Part shown: positions 1 to 16,484 of the stretch, one piece after another
Position numbering within the stretch: the stretch's first letter is position 1
Layout of the letters: the number at the start of each line of letters is the position of its first letter
Assembly (NCBI GenBank): GCA_900312665.1
Contig: ONZQ02000003.1
Coordinates: forward strand, 2,729,728 to 2,793,727
From: Cephalotrichum gorgonifer
Taxonomy: Eukaryota > Ascomycota > Sordariomycetes > Microascales > Microascaceae
DNA length: 64,000 nt
Direction of reading: 5' to 3'
Notes under the pieces: model-generated
Seen by the model: only the letters and a program-made list of their open reading frames with translations
What the model was told of the DNA's origin: nothing
Database searches by the model: none
Position numbers and translations under genes: made by a program

Positions 1-1186
1 CAAGGCTATCCAACCAGCTAATCAGTATAATATAGATAAGACTGATATCCTAGAGGGTCGAGGGTCTAATGGCCTAGTCCTAGGATCTACAGAGGCCCAG
101 AATCTATAGAAAAAACAGCCTGGATCAAGGGCCTGGATCATTCTAATTGAGTATATCAGTACTACAGGCTCTACAGTGCCACCTCTTATCATCTATAAGA
201 GCAGATCTGTTTAATAATAATAGTTTCCTTTAGATCTTCAATCTTATATTAACTGGAGGTTCTATATAATAGAAAATAGGTGGATAGATAATAAGAGAGC
301 TGTATACTGGCTCAGGGAAATCTTTATCCTATCAATCTAATCTACAGACCCTTCTACAGCCTGTCTACTCATCCTAGATGGCCATAGAAGCTATAAGTCA
401 ACTGAATTTATATATCTCTACTATATCAATAGGATATATCTCCTCTATCTGCCTGCCTATATATCCTATATCCTACAACCCTTAGATCAGTTAGTTTTTG
501 GACCCTTGAAGACAGCCTACAGAAAGGAGCTAGGATATCTAGAACAGTAGAATGATTCTACAGTTGTAGATAAAAGGAATTTCCTTTCCTGCTATCAGAA
601 GATATATCAGTCAGCTCTTACAGCTCAGAATATACAGGCTGGCTGGAAATCGACAGGTCTATGGCCTATATCTATAGCCCGACCTCTCATAAGCCCACTG
701 CTCCTTGAGAACATCAGCAATATCAGTAGTAGGGTCAATCCTATCCTAGAAAGAGCCCTTGGATCTAAGCCTATCCAGCAGTGGGATGTAGCTATATCTG
801 CAGTCATATGGTCGATCTCAAGGAAGGCTGTTGATCTTGAGGGTCAGCTAGCTTAATATAGCCAACTGGATCAGCCTAGTAGTACTTAACAGCTACTATT
901 CCGGAAGATCAAAAAAGGATTTGAGGAAAAGGACTATCAACTAGCTACCCTACAATCTAGGGTAGAAGCTCTTGAGCAATAGGTTGAGGCTGTAAGGCCT
1001 AGGAAAAAGAAGAGGGTCCAAATTAGTCCTAATTCGAAGTTTGCAGGGATTGAGGCTATCCATAAGGCGCAAATTGAGGCTGGCGATAAAACTGATGGTA
1101 TAGCTGAATCTAGCAGCTCTGAATTATCTAGTGAGCCAGGGGACTGTATTATTGTTGCATCAAAAAGGGTTGAAAATTTAGGTTGA
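1..1186 (+). pseudogene. Fot1/pogo-type DDE transposase relic, RIP-like decay, 5' end outside window
   Basis: Conceptual translation follows the pogo/Fot1 transposase family through several in-frame stops. The segment YNIDKTDILEGRGSNGLVLG near the start, LILDGHRS (second catalytic Asp region) near base 370, the LPAYISYILQPLDQ block near base 450 and the VFGPLKTAYRKELGYL block near base 500 are family hallmarks, followed by the usual tail ending in a charged region near base 1000. Nearly all stops are TAG where relatives have glutamine (CAG to TAG), and the sequence is unusually rich in TA dinucleotides, as expected from repeat-induced point mutation. The start and 5' inverted repeat lie before base 1. 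It cannot encode an active enzyme. Confidence 0.85.
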
Positions 1187-3256
1187 AGAGAGGGTCTGTT
1201 TTTTGTGGTTTGTTTTTTAGGGGGGTGCAAATGGGGGGGTGGTGCAAAAGTGGGTGAGAGACGTTACTGGATGAGTGGCCATGCTGCTGTGGCGGTTAAT
1301 TTAGGTGCTGTGCCTTCGGCTTGTGAACCCCCCCCCTAGTGACCTCCTTTGCTATTTCGGGTCGCGTTTTCTGTCTCCGGAAGGGGTCGCCTTTGGTCGA
1401 TGAGCCTGTTACGCTAGCCGTCCTCGCTCGCGACTTGCTGCATATACATTAGGAGGCAGCAGTAGAGCAACCTTCCCGACAATGATCCAAGCAGAAACGT
1501 GCATATTCGAAACACCTCCTGAGGCACATAGCGGGCGCAAGGCAGAAAACACACCCATCTTCGTCCCTTGTGCGACCGGGCTTAGGAATTCCTGAGGTCA
1601 TTGACTAAATTACCGACGTATTGCCTGGGGGCGATAGAATGACTGCCTTAGCTTACGATACTATTATCAATGTAATCGCGTGACTTTCAAAACTACCATC
1701 CTTGTCTACCTTGCTACTTGCCAAGCTAAGTCCCTTACCTAGTAATACACTGTAACACGAGAGTGGTTTATGAGTCAGATTGGGCAGGGGCAGGCGGATT
1801 CTCAAGCCGGTGGCTGCGAGATTTCATGCAGCCCGTTCCATAGGAAGGAGGGCCCTCCTACTTACTAAAATGGCCTGGAGGCCTGACCGCTGATCCTTGC
1901 CACCCATTGTTCACCTCGGTGCTGCCAACATCCGGAAGCCAAGAAAGGAAGGGTTGGAGGTGGCGGGATCCTTGTGCCAAGAGCTTTGGGAGAAGACTTG
2001 CCTGCGCACAACAGAAGCCTAGAGCCGGTATTCCGTCTCGTTGGCATCCGTCTTATATACTTTTTAGCAGGACATCCTTACATAGCAGGGTACTAATGGG
2101 TTAACGTCACGTCCTGAAGAGTCTAGATATCTGCTTGGGGATGCTAGCAGGAGCTGTCTTGAGCCCTGACCGGATGGAGGGCTGAGGAGTGGGAAGGTGG
2201 GGTGGGCGGGGGGGCCGTGGGGGGCCAACGGGTAGTAAGAATAAACAGGATCTGGGCCTTGCTAAGACTGTTATCAAGCGATCGCACAGTCCGTCTACCG
2301 TTAACCCTAGGCCTCCCCTGCCTTCCATAAGACGCTCTGTTAATCATACGCTTGAGATTCTGAGTCTGACTGGCCTGATATAGTCTGGCTTGCAAGAGGA
2401 AGACATAGGATATTATGCATCTGCGTTAACCTATAGCAGCTTATAACCTATTCGGACGACTGGTCAGAGATGCCTGCCACCCCTTACCCCTTTTAGAGAG
2501 GACCTACAGAGCGAATTTCTCTGGTTGTACCGTGCAGACTCAAAGAGGAAGGGTAATAATGGTAGTAAGGATACAGTACTAGGTTATAGACATGCCTGTA
2601 TTCCCCTTTGCCCCTCCTTCTACCTCCCCAAGTTACCTTCGCCCTTGCGTTACCTAGACCTGGCAGCAGATGTTCGTCTGCTCCTTCGCCAGATAGAGAT
2701 TCGGCAGAGGCTAAGCATATATAACATAATTTTCAGGAACTATTAAAGCCTGCTAGGCCATAGCCCTTGACCCGTTCAGGAGAGCGCGTTAATATATCGA
2801 CTCCTGCAGAGTTACATATAGTAATGTGCGGTATGCCTCTAACTTTAGGGCAAAATAGGGGGAAAAGAAGCCCTGTTCAAAGAGAGGATACAACCTGAAG
2901 AGGGAATCGTCAAAGGCTGTCTAAGGGACAAGTGAAAACAAAGACGCTAAAAGGGGTAAGGGAGGTGTTGTTCTAAACGTCCGGGTTGAAAACAGTGCGT
3001 AGACGGAGACTTTTTTTTTCCCCCTAAATAGGATTGCATTAAATAAAACCAGAAGCAAGGTAGGGAAAGTTGACGCAAATTCCGTTTGCGCTGTGGAATC
3101 CGGAAAACACGGCGACAAGGCTACAGAGGCGGGTGAGGCTGGCGGGGTTGGGGGCGAGATTCGATCCGGTTGTCGTCAATATCCCACCATCCCCGTGCAC
3201 CTAAGAACATCCTCGTCACCAGGCTACCCATAACTACGAGATTTACTCATATCCTG

Positions 3257-3480
3257 TTAGGAGTAACGAGTGTTAGCCACACTCCTCTCCTGGGCTATTA
3301 GGGGTAAGAGCATTGGCCATCCCGCCCGGTTACCAGTAACTATGGGACGCGCTTCTAGTCTATTAGGAGTAACGAGGTTTGGCCACCCCGGTTTATTACG
3401 AGTAATGAGTGTTGGCTGTACCGACCGGTTACCCGTAAATATAGGATACGCATCTGGTGTATTAGGAGTCACCGGGCGCA
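3257..3480. repeat. Imperfect 33-bp tandem repeat (minisatellite)
   Basis: A motif of the form TTAGGAGTAACGAG or TTACCAGTAAC recurs at 3257, 3298, 3330, 3363, 3396, 3429 and 3462. From 3330 onward the spacing is exactly 33 bases; the first gap is 41 and the second 32. The units alternate between two subtypes (TTAGGAGTAAC and TTACCNGTAAN). Because 33 is divisible by three, the minus strand stays open and reads as an 11-residue repeat of the type [VI]TxNxxxxxPx, but no gene context supports translation. Confidence 0.8.
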
Positions 3481-3959
3481 AGTAGACGGGGACGAAATCA
3501 GCGGCGGCACCGACCGCACGCCCGATTACGTTCCGATAGAGCTGCGGCACACAACATTACATACCTCTAGAACGCGCGCACGGAATGATGCTCTTGGCGC
3601 GGGCCGTCGTCGAGCTTTTTTCGCGCAGTGAAACGGGAGGACGAGGGCTATCGACAGAAGCTCACCTTCTCCATCTCCTATAACCGCGGGAATCAGTGCG
3701 TATCTACGGCCATTATGCGGCGATTACCGAGAAGGACGCTAAGCATCATTGCCACTCGATCCGCACTTTTGATTTGACAAAGCTAGGCAGTAGGGACAAG
3801 TATACGGCAAATCGATTCACCGAGAACGGCTACGACACGTGGATACCTACACACTTGCTTCAAGAGGATCTGCTCAGTGATCGATCAGGCACTAAAATGA
3901 CACAGGGTATATTTCTCATTGTACATAGTCCATATACCGCATAGGCCAAGTTCCCAAGG

Positions 3960-4115
3960 GTCGGAAAGTGCAAGGTGCAAGATAAAAGGTGCACCGTGAA
4001 AGCCTGGCACCAAGGGTGCGAAGTGGAAGTGCGAAGTGCCGAAGTGCAGGGCGCGAAGACAGTAGCACCAAGGGTACACCGTACAAAGCTGGCACTGAGG
4101 TGGACCGTGCAATCG
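3960..4115. repeat. Degenerate internal duplication with GAAGTG repeats
   Basis: Two related blocks, about 3990-4020 and 4073-4105, share the order GGTNCACCGT, AAAGC, GGCAC. Between them GAAGTGC/GAAGTGG recurs several times (4019-4052). It looks like a decayed local duplication and no function is evident. Confidence 0.4.
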
Positions 4116-6793
4116 CGGTACATAAACCACTTTGCAGATGCGAGATCCATCGTAATCCATAATTCCGGGATGCACTGGACGGCCAGAAGAGCATACAGCA
4201 GAGCCATAGCATAACTTAGACAATCCATCTTTACCAAATATCTCCATCTGTCACTTATCTTGTTTATATACTTTATCATGCATGTGACGACCTGAGCCCG
4301 AGGGACAGACTCCATGGCCCTCGGCCATTGGAGGGAACCACCAAAATATGGCCCCTGGTAACATCACCCGTTGTACGCGCATTTGCCACCTTGGGACTAG
4401 TGGGAGCGGCCGTCTTGGCGAAGGGTCATGGTTGACAAACGGTTCTCTCTTCTTTCCTTCAACCTGGGTTTGGGATACTTGCAGAATGGCGTAGACATTT
4501 ACAATACACTATCCTGAGTTCATTGCACCCCAACTTTGACGCCTTGTCTCTAAATTGGTGTGTGGATACGCCTTTTATTCTTCCATCGTTATCATCATTT
4601 GCGGCAGCGTCTACCTCAGGTCTTGCTTTAGTGGCTTATGTCTCCGTTTCGTCGTCAAGCCTCCGCGGCCGCCCACGCCGTAGGCAACAACTCTCCAGAA
4701 TTAGAGCTAGTTAACTATAGCCTGTTTAAATTCAATATATAATCTAAAGTAGTTATATATTTATATAGAAACCAGATTACTCTCTCTTCTATTATCTCCT
4801 AGTGCTAATATATATTACCTTCAGCTTATTTATCTACCATCTTTACTCTTTGAGTTCTAAGGTAATTGCCCTTTAAAGTATGGAGGAACCATTTCTACTG
4901 CTAGTGGTGTTGACAGCATTTTTAGTCTCGGCACAACACTCTGCAAGAGCACATATAATTATTTGGGGGACTTAAAGTCTTGAGGTGCTGATATCACCTC
5001 TGTATCTGATTGTACAAAGACGCTGGCATTGACTGTTATAGATCTCTAAAATGCATAGAAAGGCTCAATGATCAATATGCTAGCTTCGCGGCAGGCTTGT
5101 TTGATCATGTGAGAGTGAGCTAGCAGTGTTCTCTGGCATTCTCAGATGATACCACCCATGGCTGAACAATGCAAATGTATGTCTATGTGGGCCAAAGGGA
5201 TAAGGTGCCTGGCCTCCTATTTTCCCTATAAGTATTGTTTGCTTGTACACCCTCTTAAGTAGCAGTAGGACCTATCAACGGATATGGGGATCGCTCGCTA
5301 GAGGTTCATTTCTCTTCATCATCTTCCCCTTAGAGCAACCAGGTTCAGCTATACTCCAGAATAGAAGCGTTGGAGAGCCACCAAGGCTCAAGGTGACCAA
5401 GCGATTAATGGGCGAACAGATGTCGTTCACTTGGCGAAGCACCAGCGTAGCTCATCAAACCTAAGGGCCTGGTTCCACTTCATCACGTGACCCAGAACAG
5501 GAGCTGGGTTTTAAGAGATGGATTCCCTAGCCACCTAGAGAGGAACCTGGCAAGCAATAGTCTTGCCATAATGGAAGACACTACTTTGTCTTATACCTCA
5601 TTATTCCTTGCTGTATTCGTTAACAAGAAGGTTATAGGGCTCTCTGTTGGGAGCGCAGGCAAGAGGATTTAATTAAAACTACCACTCTATAAACTTATAA
5701 CTGCTAGATAAAAGGTGGCCTTGTTCTTTAGGATACACTGCTCTCTTTCTAACATATATATATCCCGATAGTAGCTATTATCCCTAGCCTAGGGTAAAGA
5801 AGGAAAGTGTAAAGTTTCAGAAGAGGGAAGGTTGAGCTAAGAAAGAAGAAATATAGTAGGAAAGCTGTTTGAACGGTGAAAAGGAGGGGTGGAGGAAGAA
5901 AAGACATTTGGTTAGAGCGGGGCGTCTTGTCTTCGTATAAATCACGGATGATTACTCTGAGATGGAGTTGTCCCTGTTTTCCGTATAGAGGGGTATTCAG
6001 AGCTCCCGAGAGCACAAGCGCGCAAGGCCCCCTTTCATGCTCAAGGTCACCCTTGGGGGCCAAAAATGATCACGATCCAAAAACTATCCGCCAATAAGTT
6101 GGATTGGAGGACGGGCAGCAGTGACTCTTCGTCGACAGACTCATGTGTCTAAATGTGGGGTTATCGGAGGTTTAAATATGCACTAGTTTTGTGTACAAAA
6201 CGTCACGAGTCTTAGGTCAGAGAGTTTTTTTTGTATACGGTAGGTATTCTTGGGTCGGTTGTGGGAGCTGTACCAAAGTCTGAGTTTTTTTGGACTACGA
6301 ATTCACGATACTTCATCTTGGGGTCATGATTCATGATCATATGCTTTAAGCTAACACTTACTTGATTCCCTTAATTCCCTTGAACTATCTTGACAGCTGA
6401 GGCCTTGAGATAAATACCGACCATGCAAATGTTAGTTAACATGGTTATAAGACTTGTTCCTCTATCTTGAGGTAACAGTAAAGCTGTGAAGAACATGGAT
6501 ATTGGGCATATCTGACCCCCGTGCTGCTGGTTATTGGCTGGCTATACGCCGTGTTCTTGCTGGAATTATTCACATGTATTAAGGTGTGTCAGGTCTGCTA
6601 GCGCCGGACATCGCCTCTCGCCCTTCACCGCCACCCTGTCGAAGTAAAGCCACCACCCCTCTCACCATTCTCGCCTCCCCTATTGAACGCTACCATTCGG
6701 CTCCCTCACACCAACCATTTCCTATCATGACTCAACAAGTTTTCATCTAATTACACGCCTTGGACAGACAATATATTCCGGGCTTGGGCTCCT

Positions 6794-8407
6794 CTAGAAA
6801 CCGTTCGACTCGAGGAAGTCAATGATCTCCTTGAAGGCGCCGGGGGCGTTCTTGTGGAGGTTAAGACCGTGAGCCGACTCCGGGTAGCTTATGGACTTGA
6901 AGTTGGAGAAGATCTGGTCGGCGGGAGTCTCGAGGACACCATCATCGCAGCTATATATTTTCGTTAGTTTTAGAGCACGCTTCCCGCGGGCCCGAAGCCC
7001 AATTTGCTAGTCATGTCACTTACTTCGACTGACAGAAGATAAAGTCATATTTTCCGGTAATGAACTGTCCAAGATACTCTATTAGCAGACTGATTATTCA
7101 AGGAAAGAGAAGATTTCTCATCCATACCAGAGTCGGCCCCTTGAACTCCGTGGGAACCCCTTCCTGGCCCGAGGAGGAGAGAAGCTCGCTGATGGAGATG
7201 GGAGCCTTGTGGTCGTCCGCCCACTGCGCCACCTTGGGATCGAAGTAGGGGTACTTGAAGAATCTACTCGATAGTTAGAACCGCAGTCTAACTTCAAGTT
7301 GACTTTCGGAGCCCCAAACTTACCCGAGAATGTTGGCGTACAGATCCACCCCCGTGATGTAACCCTGGAAGAACACATCAGGTCAGTCCGGACCACAGAA
7401 AACCATATTTACGGAGACCAGAAAAGCCTACCGTGTCCAGCTTTCCCCACTGTTGGGGACGCTGCTTCGAGGCGATGCGGGGCTGGGTCACCTGGAGGAA
7501 GCCCTTGGTGTTCTGATATGTAGAGTTGAGGCTCAGACCTTTAATAACGCTGTTAGTGAACCGACGACTAGACAGTTTTGAAAAGGGGGGGGGGGGGGGG
7601 CTCACCGGTGATAACCAGGGCATCGGCAATCTTGGGGTCAGCGGTGGCGGCGCCGAGAGAGAGCGCGCTTCCATAGCTGTGGCCGACGAGCACGACGGAC
7701 TTCGGCTTGCTCTTGATGTGCTTTCCGGCCTTCAGCTGGTTGGTGAGCTCCTGGAGGATGGCGGTCTGAGTCGAAGCCTGAGCCTCGTATCCCGAGACCC
7801 TTGACGATGTATTAGGACCGGATTCTTATCGGGTGGCAACTGGGTTGGGTGATGGGGCTAGCTAGTTACCTAGTCGACTTGCCGACGCCGAGGCGGTCAT
7901 AATAGAGGACGGAGTAGCCGCGAGCCGTGGCGTGGCGAACGAAACTATAGCGCTCAGGCTGGATCTCAGGGTCCCAGTAGCTGAAGCGGCGCGCACGCAT
8001 GGAAATCAGCCCCTAAATTCTTCGAGGGGACATGTCTATGAGTAGGATGTGGTTTATAATTGGTGAACTCACCTCCCATCGTAGCCCAGGCCGTGGGATG
8101 CAATCAGCAGGGTATCCTTGTGCTTGTTAGAGTCTCCGCGGCCGGGGGTGCAGTAGGTCGCGGCAATCTCGTAAGAGGCCGTGACGTCCTTGGTGCCATT
8201 GAATATCTCACTGGGCGGCGGGGGGGTGCGGCTGGTGAGTTTGTCCACGAGATCGGTGAGCTGGAAGTCGTTTTCGAATTTCGCGGGGCCCCAGACAAGG
8301 TTCGTCGAGGTGACGGTGACGGGAATCTCGAGGAGCCGGCAGTTCTCCGCGAGGCACGAGCCGGACACGGAGGCTAGGAGGAGTGGGATGGTCACGGAGC
8401 GTCTCAT
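6794..8407 (-). CDS. Secreted alpha/beta hydrolase (lipase/esterase-like)
   Basis: Eight exons by splice signals: 8073-8407, 7870-7980, 7606-7799, 7432-7538, 7324-7364, 7128-7263, 7024-7076, 6794-6950, giving 377 residues. A signal peptide (MRRSVTIPLLLASVSGSCLA) marks it as secreted. The nucleophile elbow GHSYG puts Ser at about 190; a likely acid follows in TGKYDFIF and the catalytic His is probably H353 in ESAHGLNLH, all in the order of the alpha/beta hydrolase fold. The upstream block SHGLGYDG resembles the oxyanion HG region. Substrate is unknown. It stands alone on its strand with no functional link to the betaine cluster 1.5 kb away. The least certain boundary is the acceptor of exon 7, which has two candidate AGs. 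Confidence 0.85.
7585..7600. repeat. Run of 16 G (16 C on the coding strand) inside intron 3 of the hydrolase
   Basis: An uninterrupted G16 tract lies just beside the 5' splice site of the third hydrolase intron, so the transcript reads gtgagc followed by a C tract. Such tracts are length-unstable. Confidence 0.95.
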
Positions 8408-9949
8408 GGTGGCGATGACTAGGGGGGAGTCGGAGTGCTGTCTAGGTGGTGCTTCACTATGCCAGGATGAGTTGAGGTGGCTAGGAGTTCTTATTGAGGG
8501 TCTATGGGAGGTCCTATATATATGCTACGTCTTTTTTTTTGTTTTGATTCTGATTTTCGGACAGTTAGACGTCTTGATCTCGCGGCTCGCGGCTGCAAGC
8601 CATGGCGGATAGATGCGCGAAACCCGTATCATTCCAAATTCCAAATCGTGCAGCCGCTAGTGTGGCGTATTCCAAATCGTTGGGTCGAGCCCGATGACCT
8701 GCAGTTCCAAAAGGCTCCGAGGACATTAAACCTGTGCTCAATCTCCGGTGGGCCCGGTCAGCACCAGATTCCCCGTGCTCTCTCTCCACACATCGTTTTT
8801 TTCCCTTCCTGTACTTGTACTGTGACTTCATGCGGCCTTAAAATGGCTTAATCTCATTAACATCAGCCTATTTTCGTGGGGGCCAAGGAACTATGCTAGG
8901 ACCATCCATGGCCGTCCTCGTGCGTTTGAGACGCTTGCAAGCTTGGTATGGGCCCGACTATAGCAGAAGGTCATATTCAGGCAGGATTGCTAATACTACG
9001 TATTACAAGGAACACGACTAATACGGTTCCATACCGCACCACAGTTGGAGGGTTTTCCAAGTCGACGCCTGAAGAGGCCGGCAGTATGACAAATGGACCA
9101 CTTAGTGAGGTCCCTGCGGGATATTACCTGGAGCCGGGGTTCCGGGTGTCCACGCAAGTACGTACCGTAATCCACAATGAACCCATAGTTGCGCTGATCG
9201 TATTCCAAATATATTTGTCGTATTCCTTATCGCCATTAGCCCCGCACGGGAAGAGAGGTATTCCTCGCTCGCAGGTCCAATCGTAGCAAGTCGAGTACGG
9301 GTACAAGACTGGGGAGGCACTTTGTGCTCTAGGTAATCCGATTCTTACACCATGACACGATCAACTTTGTGATATCCTAACTATACTTCCCAATATGATA
9401 GAATGCCACTCTCTTGATGCACAAACCACCCCCTTCATCTGGTCGACTCTCCCTTCAAAACCCTGTGAAGATGGGCCATGGCCAGACGACTTTGTCATAG
9501 TGCACCGTCCAACGACGGACCTGTAGTCCAACGCCCAGGCCCTCGTCATATTGTATTCAAAGGACCTCAATCACCCGTTCCCAAGCCGTCATTCGGGACA
9601 CCGATCCCACGGTTTCTATTCCACTCCTTACCGCATATTCGTTATTGTGCACCATGCTATATTCGGGGCTTTCCCATGGCCTGTGCCTGAGAATGGTAGT
9701 TCGGTATTTGGATTCGTGGCTACGAGTAAGTCTACATCCGGACATATACACGTATCCTAGAACGTTCGATCAACCTCACACTTGTGCCTCTTGCGCAGAT
9801 CCTTTGTCGTACAATTCGGAGTCACGATGCTGAGGAAAGCATGTATTTCCCAATATGCTAAATTTCATCTAAATTGCATGTAGCTCATAAAACTCATTAT
9901 TACCATTATGAAATGTCCCTCTCACACAACCTAATGCCAGATGCAATGT
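8408..9949. other. Intergenic, no gene seen
   Basis: The block ATTCCAAAT occurs at about 8630-8680 (three times) and again near 9201, possibly traces of an old repeat. Small open frames here have no motifs. Confidence 0.5.
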
Positions 9950-13831
<3,882 letters not shown>

Positions 13832-16484
13832 CTAAATGGGATTAAGCATCAGGTTATTAAAATCATCGTCCTGGTACCACGCGGCACCAGGCTCCGACTG
13901 CGGGAACGCCATGTCCCCAATACTAACGAGCTGCGACGAATTCGCGTACAGCCACGGCGTGGTATTAAAAGTGAGGCTGTCGACGGCGTCGACGCCGCCG
14001 CCCGAGGAGTCGAAGAAGCTCTCCCGCGACGACGCGGAGGGCCCACCCCCCGAGGAGGGCGCCGGCGGCGCGCGCACTTTGTAGGACATTGTGGGCGCGT
14101 CCTGGCCGCCGTCGGCGGTGTTGATAGTGATCTCGGGCGACGTGGCCACGACGATCTCGAGGACGGAGCCCTCGCCGTCGTCGTCAGGTACGACGGTGGG
14201 GGCGAGGGAGGCGTCGAGGATTCCGGCGGCGGGGGCCTTGTCGCGCGGGTCGGGCGTCGAGTTGAACTGGAGGATGTGCCACATCAGGGGGACGCTGAGG
14301 TAGATCTTGGAGGGGACCCAGTCCTCGACGTCCATGTTCTCGGAGCCGGCGGCGATGCGCGTCATCTTGTCGAGGTTGCGGTCCTGGAAGGGTTCTAGTG
14401 TTAATTTCCCACCGTGATATGGAAGTTTACTCATGCGAAAGCGGCTAAAATAAACAAAAACGGGGAGAAACTCACCAGCTCGCCACAGGCGGCCGAGTGG
14501 GGGATGAAGCTCTTCAGAAACCTCCTACACTTCGCAAAGTCCCTGTTGGACTTGTGCTTCAGCCTGGCCGCGGCGGCGCAGCAGTAGTACAGGTGCACCG
14601 TGGCCGAGATGGCGGCGACGTGCCCGAAGAACGGGTCCACCAGCGGCACCCTCTTGTCCACGACCATGTCAATCATCCTCACGATCCACGTCGCGTGGAG
14701 CAGCGCCTGCTCGGACGACCTCCGCCAGAACGTGTTCGGGATGCCCAGGTTCGGGTTGTGCTGCGCCCCAACGATGTAGAGGAACGGGTGGTTGAGTACC
14801 ATGGGAATCGAGTGGTAGGTGAACTGCTCCTTCAGCCAGGGGGCCCAGTAGTCCCTGTTCACCTTGATCTCCTCGACTTTCCGCTCGTAGAACTTGACCG
14901 AGTCGTACCGGTGGCACATGGGGATCCTGTTCTCCGTCTCGAGGAAGTCGGCGACGACCTTAGCGTACATAGAGTCGTGCCGCCAGGGCTCCTTGAGGTC
15001 GTTGCGCGAGCAGTCGAAGACGTACTTCCGAACCTGGCTCCAGACCCAACCGAGGTGGATGCTGGTGTTCCAGATCCCCGGGTCACCCGGCGTCGCACCT
15101 AGTTCGTCCCTGGGCAGGGGCGGCGCCTTGGCGTCCTTCTCCATCTGGCTGCCGCAGGCGGCGGAGTAGGCGGGCCGCCAGATGCCGGTTGGCACGGTCA
15201 GGAGCCCGTCTTGCCGGCCGTAGGACTGCTCTAGTACCTGGAGACTCCAGAAGAGTCTCTTCTTCCGCTCCGTCGTCTCGTCGTCGATGGCGTAAGCGGA
15301 CTCGGTATCAAGCATGGCGGATCGGCAGAGCTGGGAACATAGGCCGAGGTGGAATTGGCCGAGGTGAGTATTTCCGTCTGTACTCGAAAGGTTCAGGTTA
15401 GCCTTCGAGGACGTGGGGGCCTTGATTTAGATAGCTTCGTGTAGGGCGGGCAGGCGTGGTGCTTACCAAGGAATGAGGCATACGACAGGAGGCAAAGGCT
15501 CTCAATGGTCGTAAGGTCCACCGTGCCATTGGCGATACGCAGCATGATGAGCGTCTTTGCAATGTTGCCGTAGAGCTGCAGGTAGTCGCGTTTCTCGGAG
15601 AAGCGCGAGGTTAGGGCCAGGATGCTGCACGCTAGCTCCTCCGGAATGGAGGCATAGTCGTCGATGTCCTCGCGGTCAAGACACCAGATCGGCTGCCTGT
15701 GACAGAATTTGAAGTATAGGTTAACGCCAGTTGCCATGTCGGATTGGCTGGGTCGCATGTTGGCGCTCTCCGAGTCGAAGATGGCAGTCGAGAGGTTGTG
15801 TGGAGTATAGCTCGGCTCGCGGGCTGGAGGCGTCCCTGCGTATGAGTCCTCCGATGTGTCCGTGGCCGCCTCGAATGCCTGGCCCTGGCCCTGTCCATGT
15901 GGATGTCCATGTCCATGTCCATGCCCTTGCCCTTGCCCTTGGCCTTGCCCTTGATGCGTCAGGCGGTTCGCCGCTCTAAAAACCCGGTCAGATCGTCTCA
16001 ACGCAGGATTGTCCACACAGAGTGGTATTATTACAAGCTCCCTCCATGGAGGATAAAGTCCAGCTTCTCCTCCAAGTGCTGCAGTCGCTCATCCTAAGGA
16101 TGGATGGTTAAGGAACGTGCGCGTACACATCATGCGAGTCCGCAATGGATGCGGACGGGCCCAGGGACTTGGGACTTACCGATCGACCGGTCTGAGATGG
16201 TCTTCTCGTGGGATATAAACACTGTTGCTGAAGTCGGACGCAGCTCGAGCACGCCGGCTTCTCCCTCGGACACCGGATCTTCTTCCTCCTAGGCGAAACC
16301 GTCAGCTCCCGAAAAAAAAATCATTGCAGTGGCCTCTGCGGCACATCGCCTTGGACTAGACTAGTTAGATTCCGGAACATGGATGGATCAGAAGATACCT
16401 GCATGTGAGACAGGCCTGGTGCGAACGTCGCCTGCCTCGAGGGCTCGCCGGCTGGCCAGGGTCTTCTTCCTCTGGTGGCGTCAT
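13832..16484 (-). CDS. Zn2Cys6 transcription factor with fungal-specific (middle homology) domain
   Basis: Six exons: 16399-16484, 16180-16288, 16035-16093, 15467-15975, 14476-15377, 13832-14383; 738 residues. The binuclear cluster is C25, C28, C35, C42, C45, C52 (spacing 2-6-6-2-6), and the first intron splits it after C28. Exon 3 encodes a short amphipathic, coiled-coil-like linker (DERLQHLEEKLDFILHGG). Residues about 93-116 are a GQ/GH dipeptide tract. The fungal-specific domain follows, with SYASFLDGNTHLGQFHLG leading into LCRSAMLD, then KKRLFWSLQVLEQ. The C-terminal 180 residues are Ser/Gly-rich and probably activate transcription. Its position between the three demethylation enzymes suggests that it regulates them, and coiled-coil dimerisation would suit the paired CCG/CGG palindromes. 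Confidence 0.9.
15880..15955. repeat. Hexanucleotide repeats inside the regulator gene
   Basis: Tandem copies related to CCATGT and CCTTGC encode the His-Gly and Gln-Gly dipeptide tracts near residues 93-116 of the Zn2Cys6 protein. The unit is six bases, so length changes keep the frame. Confidence 0.85.

Larger units (their letters stand above)
1187..6793. other. Gene-poor region, no convincing coding sequence
   Basis: Short open frames here carry no recognisable motif and overlap each other in several frames. The stretch holds G-rich sequence at 1215-1250 next to the transposon end, a 33-bp minisatellite near 3.3 kb and an internally duplicated block near 4.0 kb, and becomes AT-rich from about 4.72 to 5.1 kb. 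Nothing else can be supported. Confidence 0.5.

Noticed and set aside
1865..2746. Overlapping open frames up to 83 codons in several frames
   Set aside because: They overlap on both strands, show no motif, splice logic or codon bias, and lie in gene-poor DNA near a RIP-damaged transposon.
3257..3550. A 97-codon minus-strand frame over the 33-bp repeats
   Set aside because: The frame stays open because the repeat length is a multiple of three; there is no gene context.
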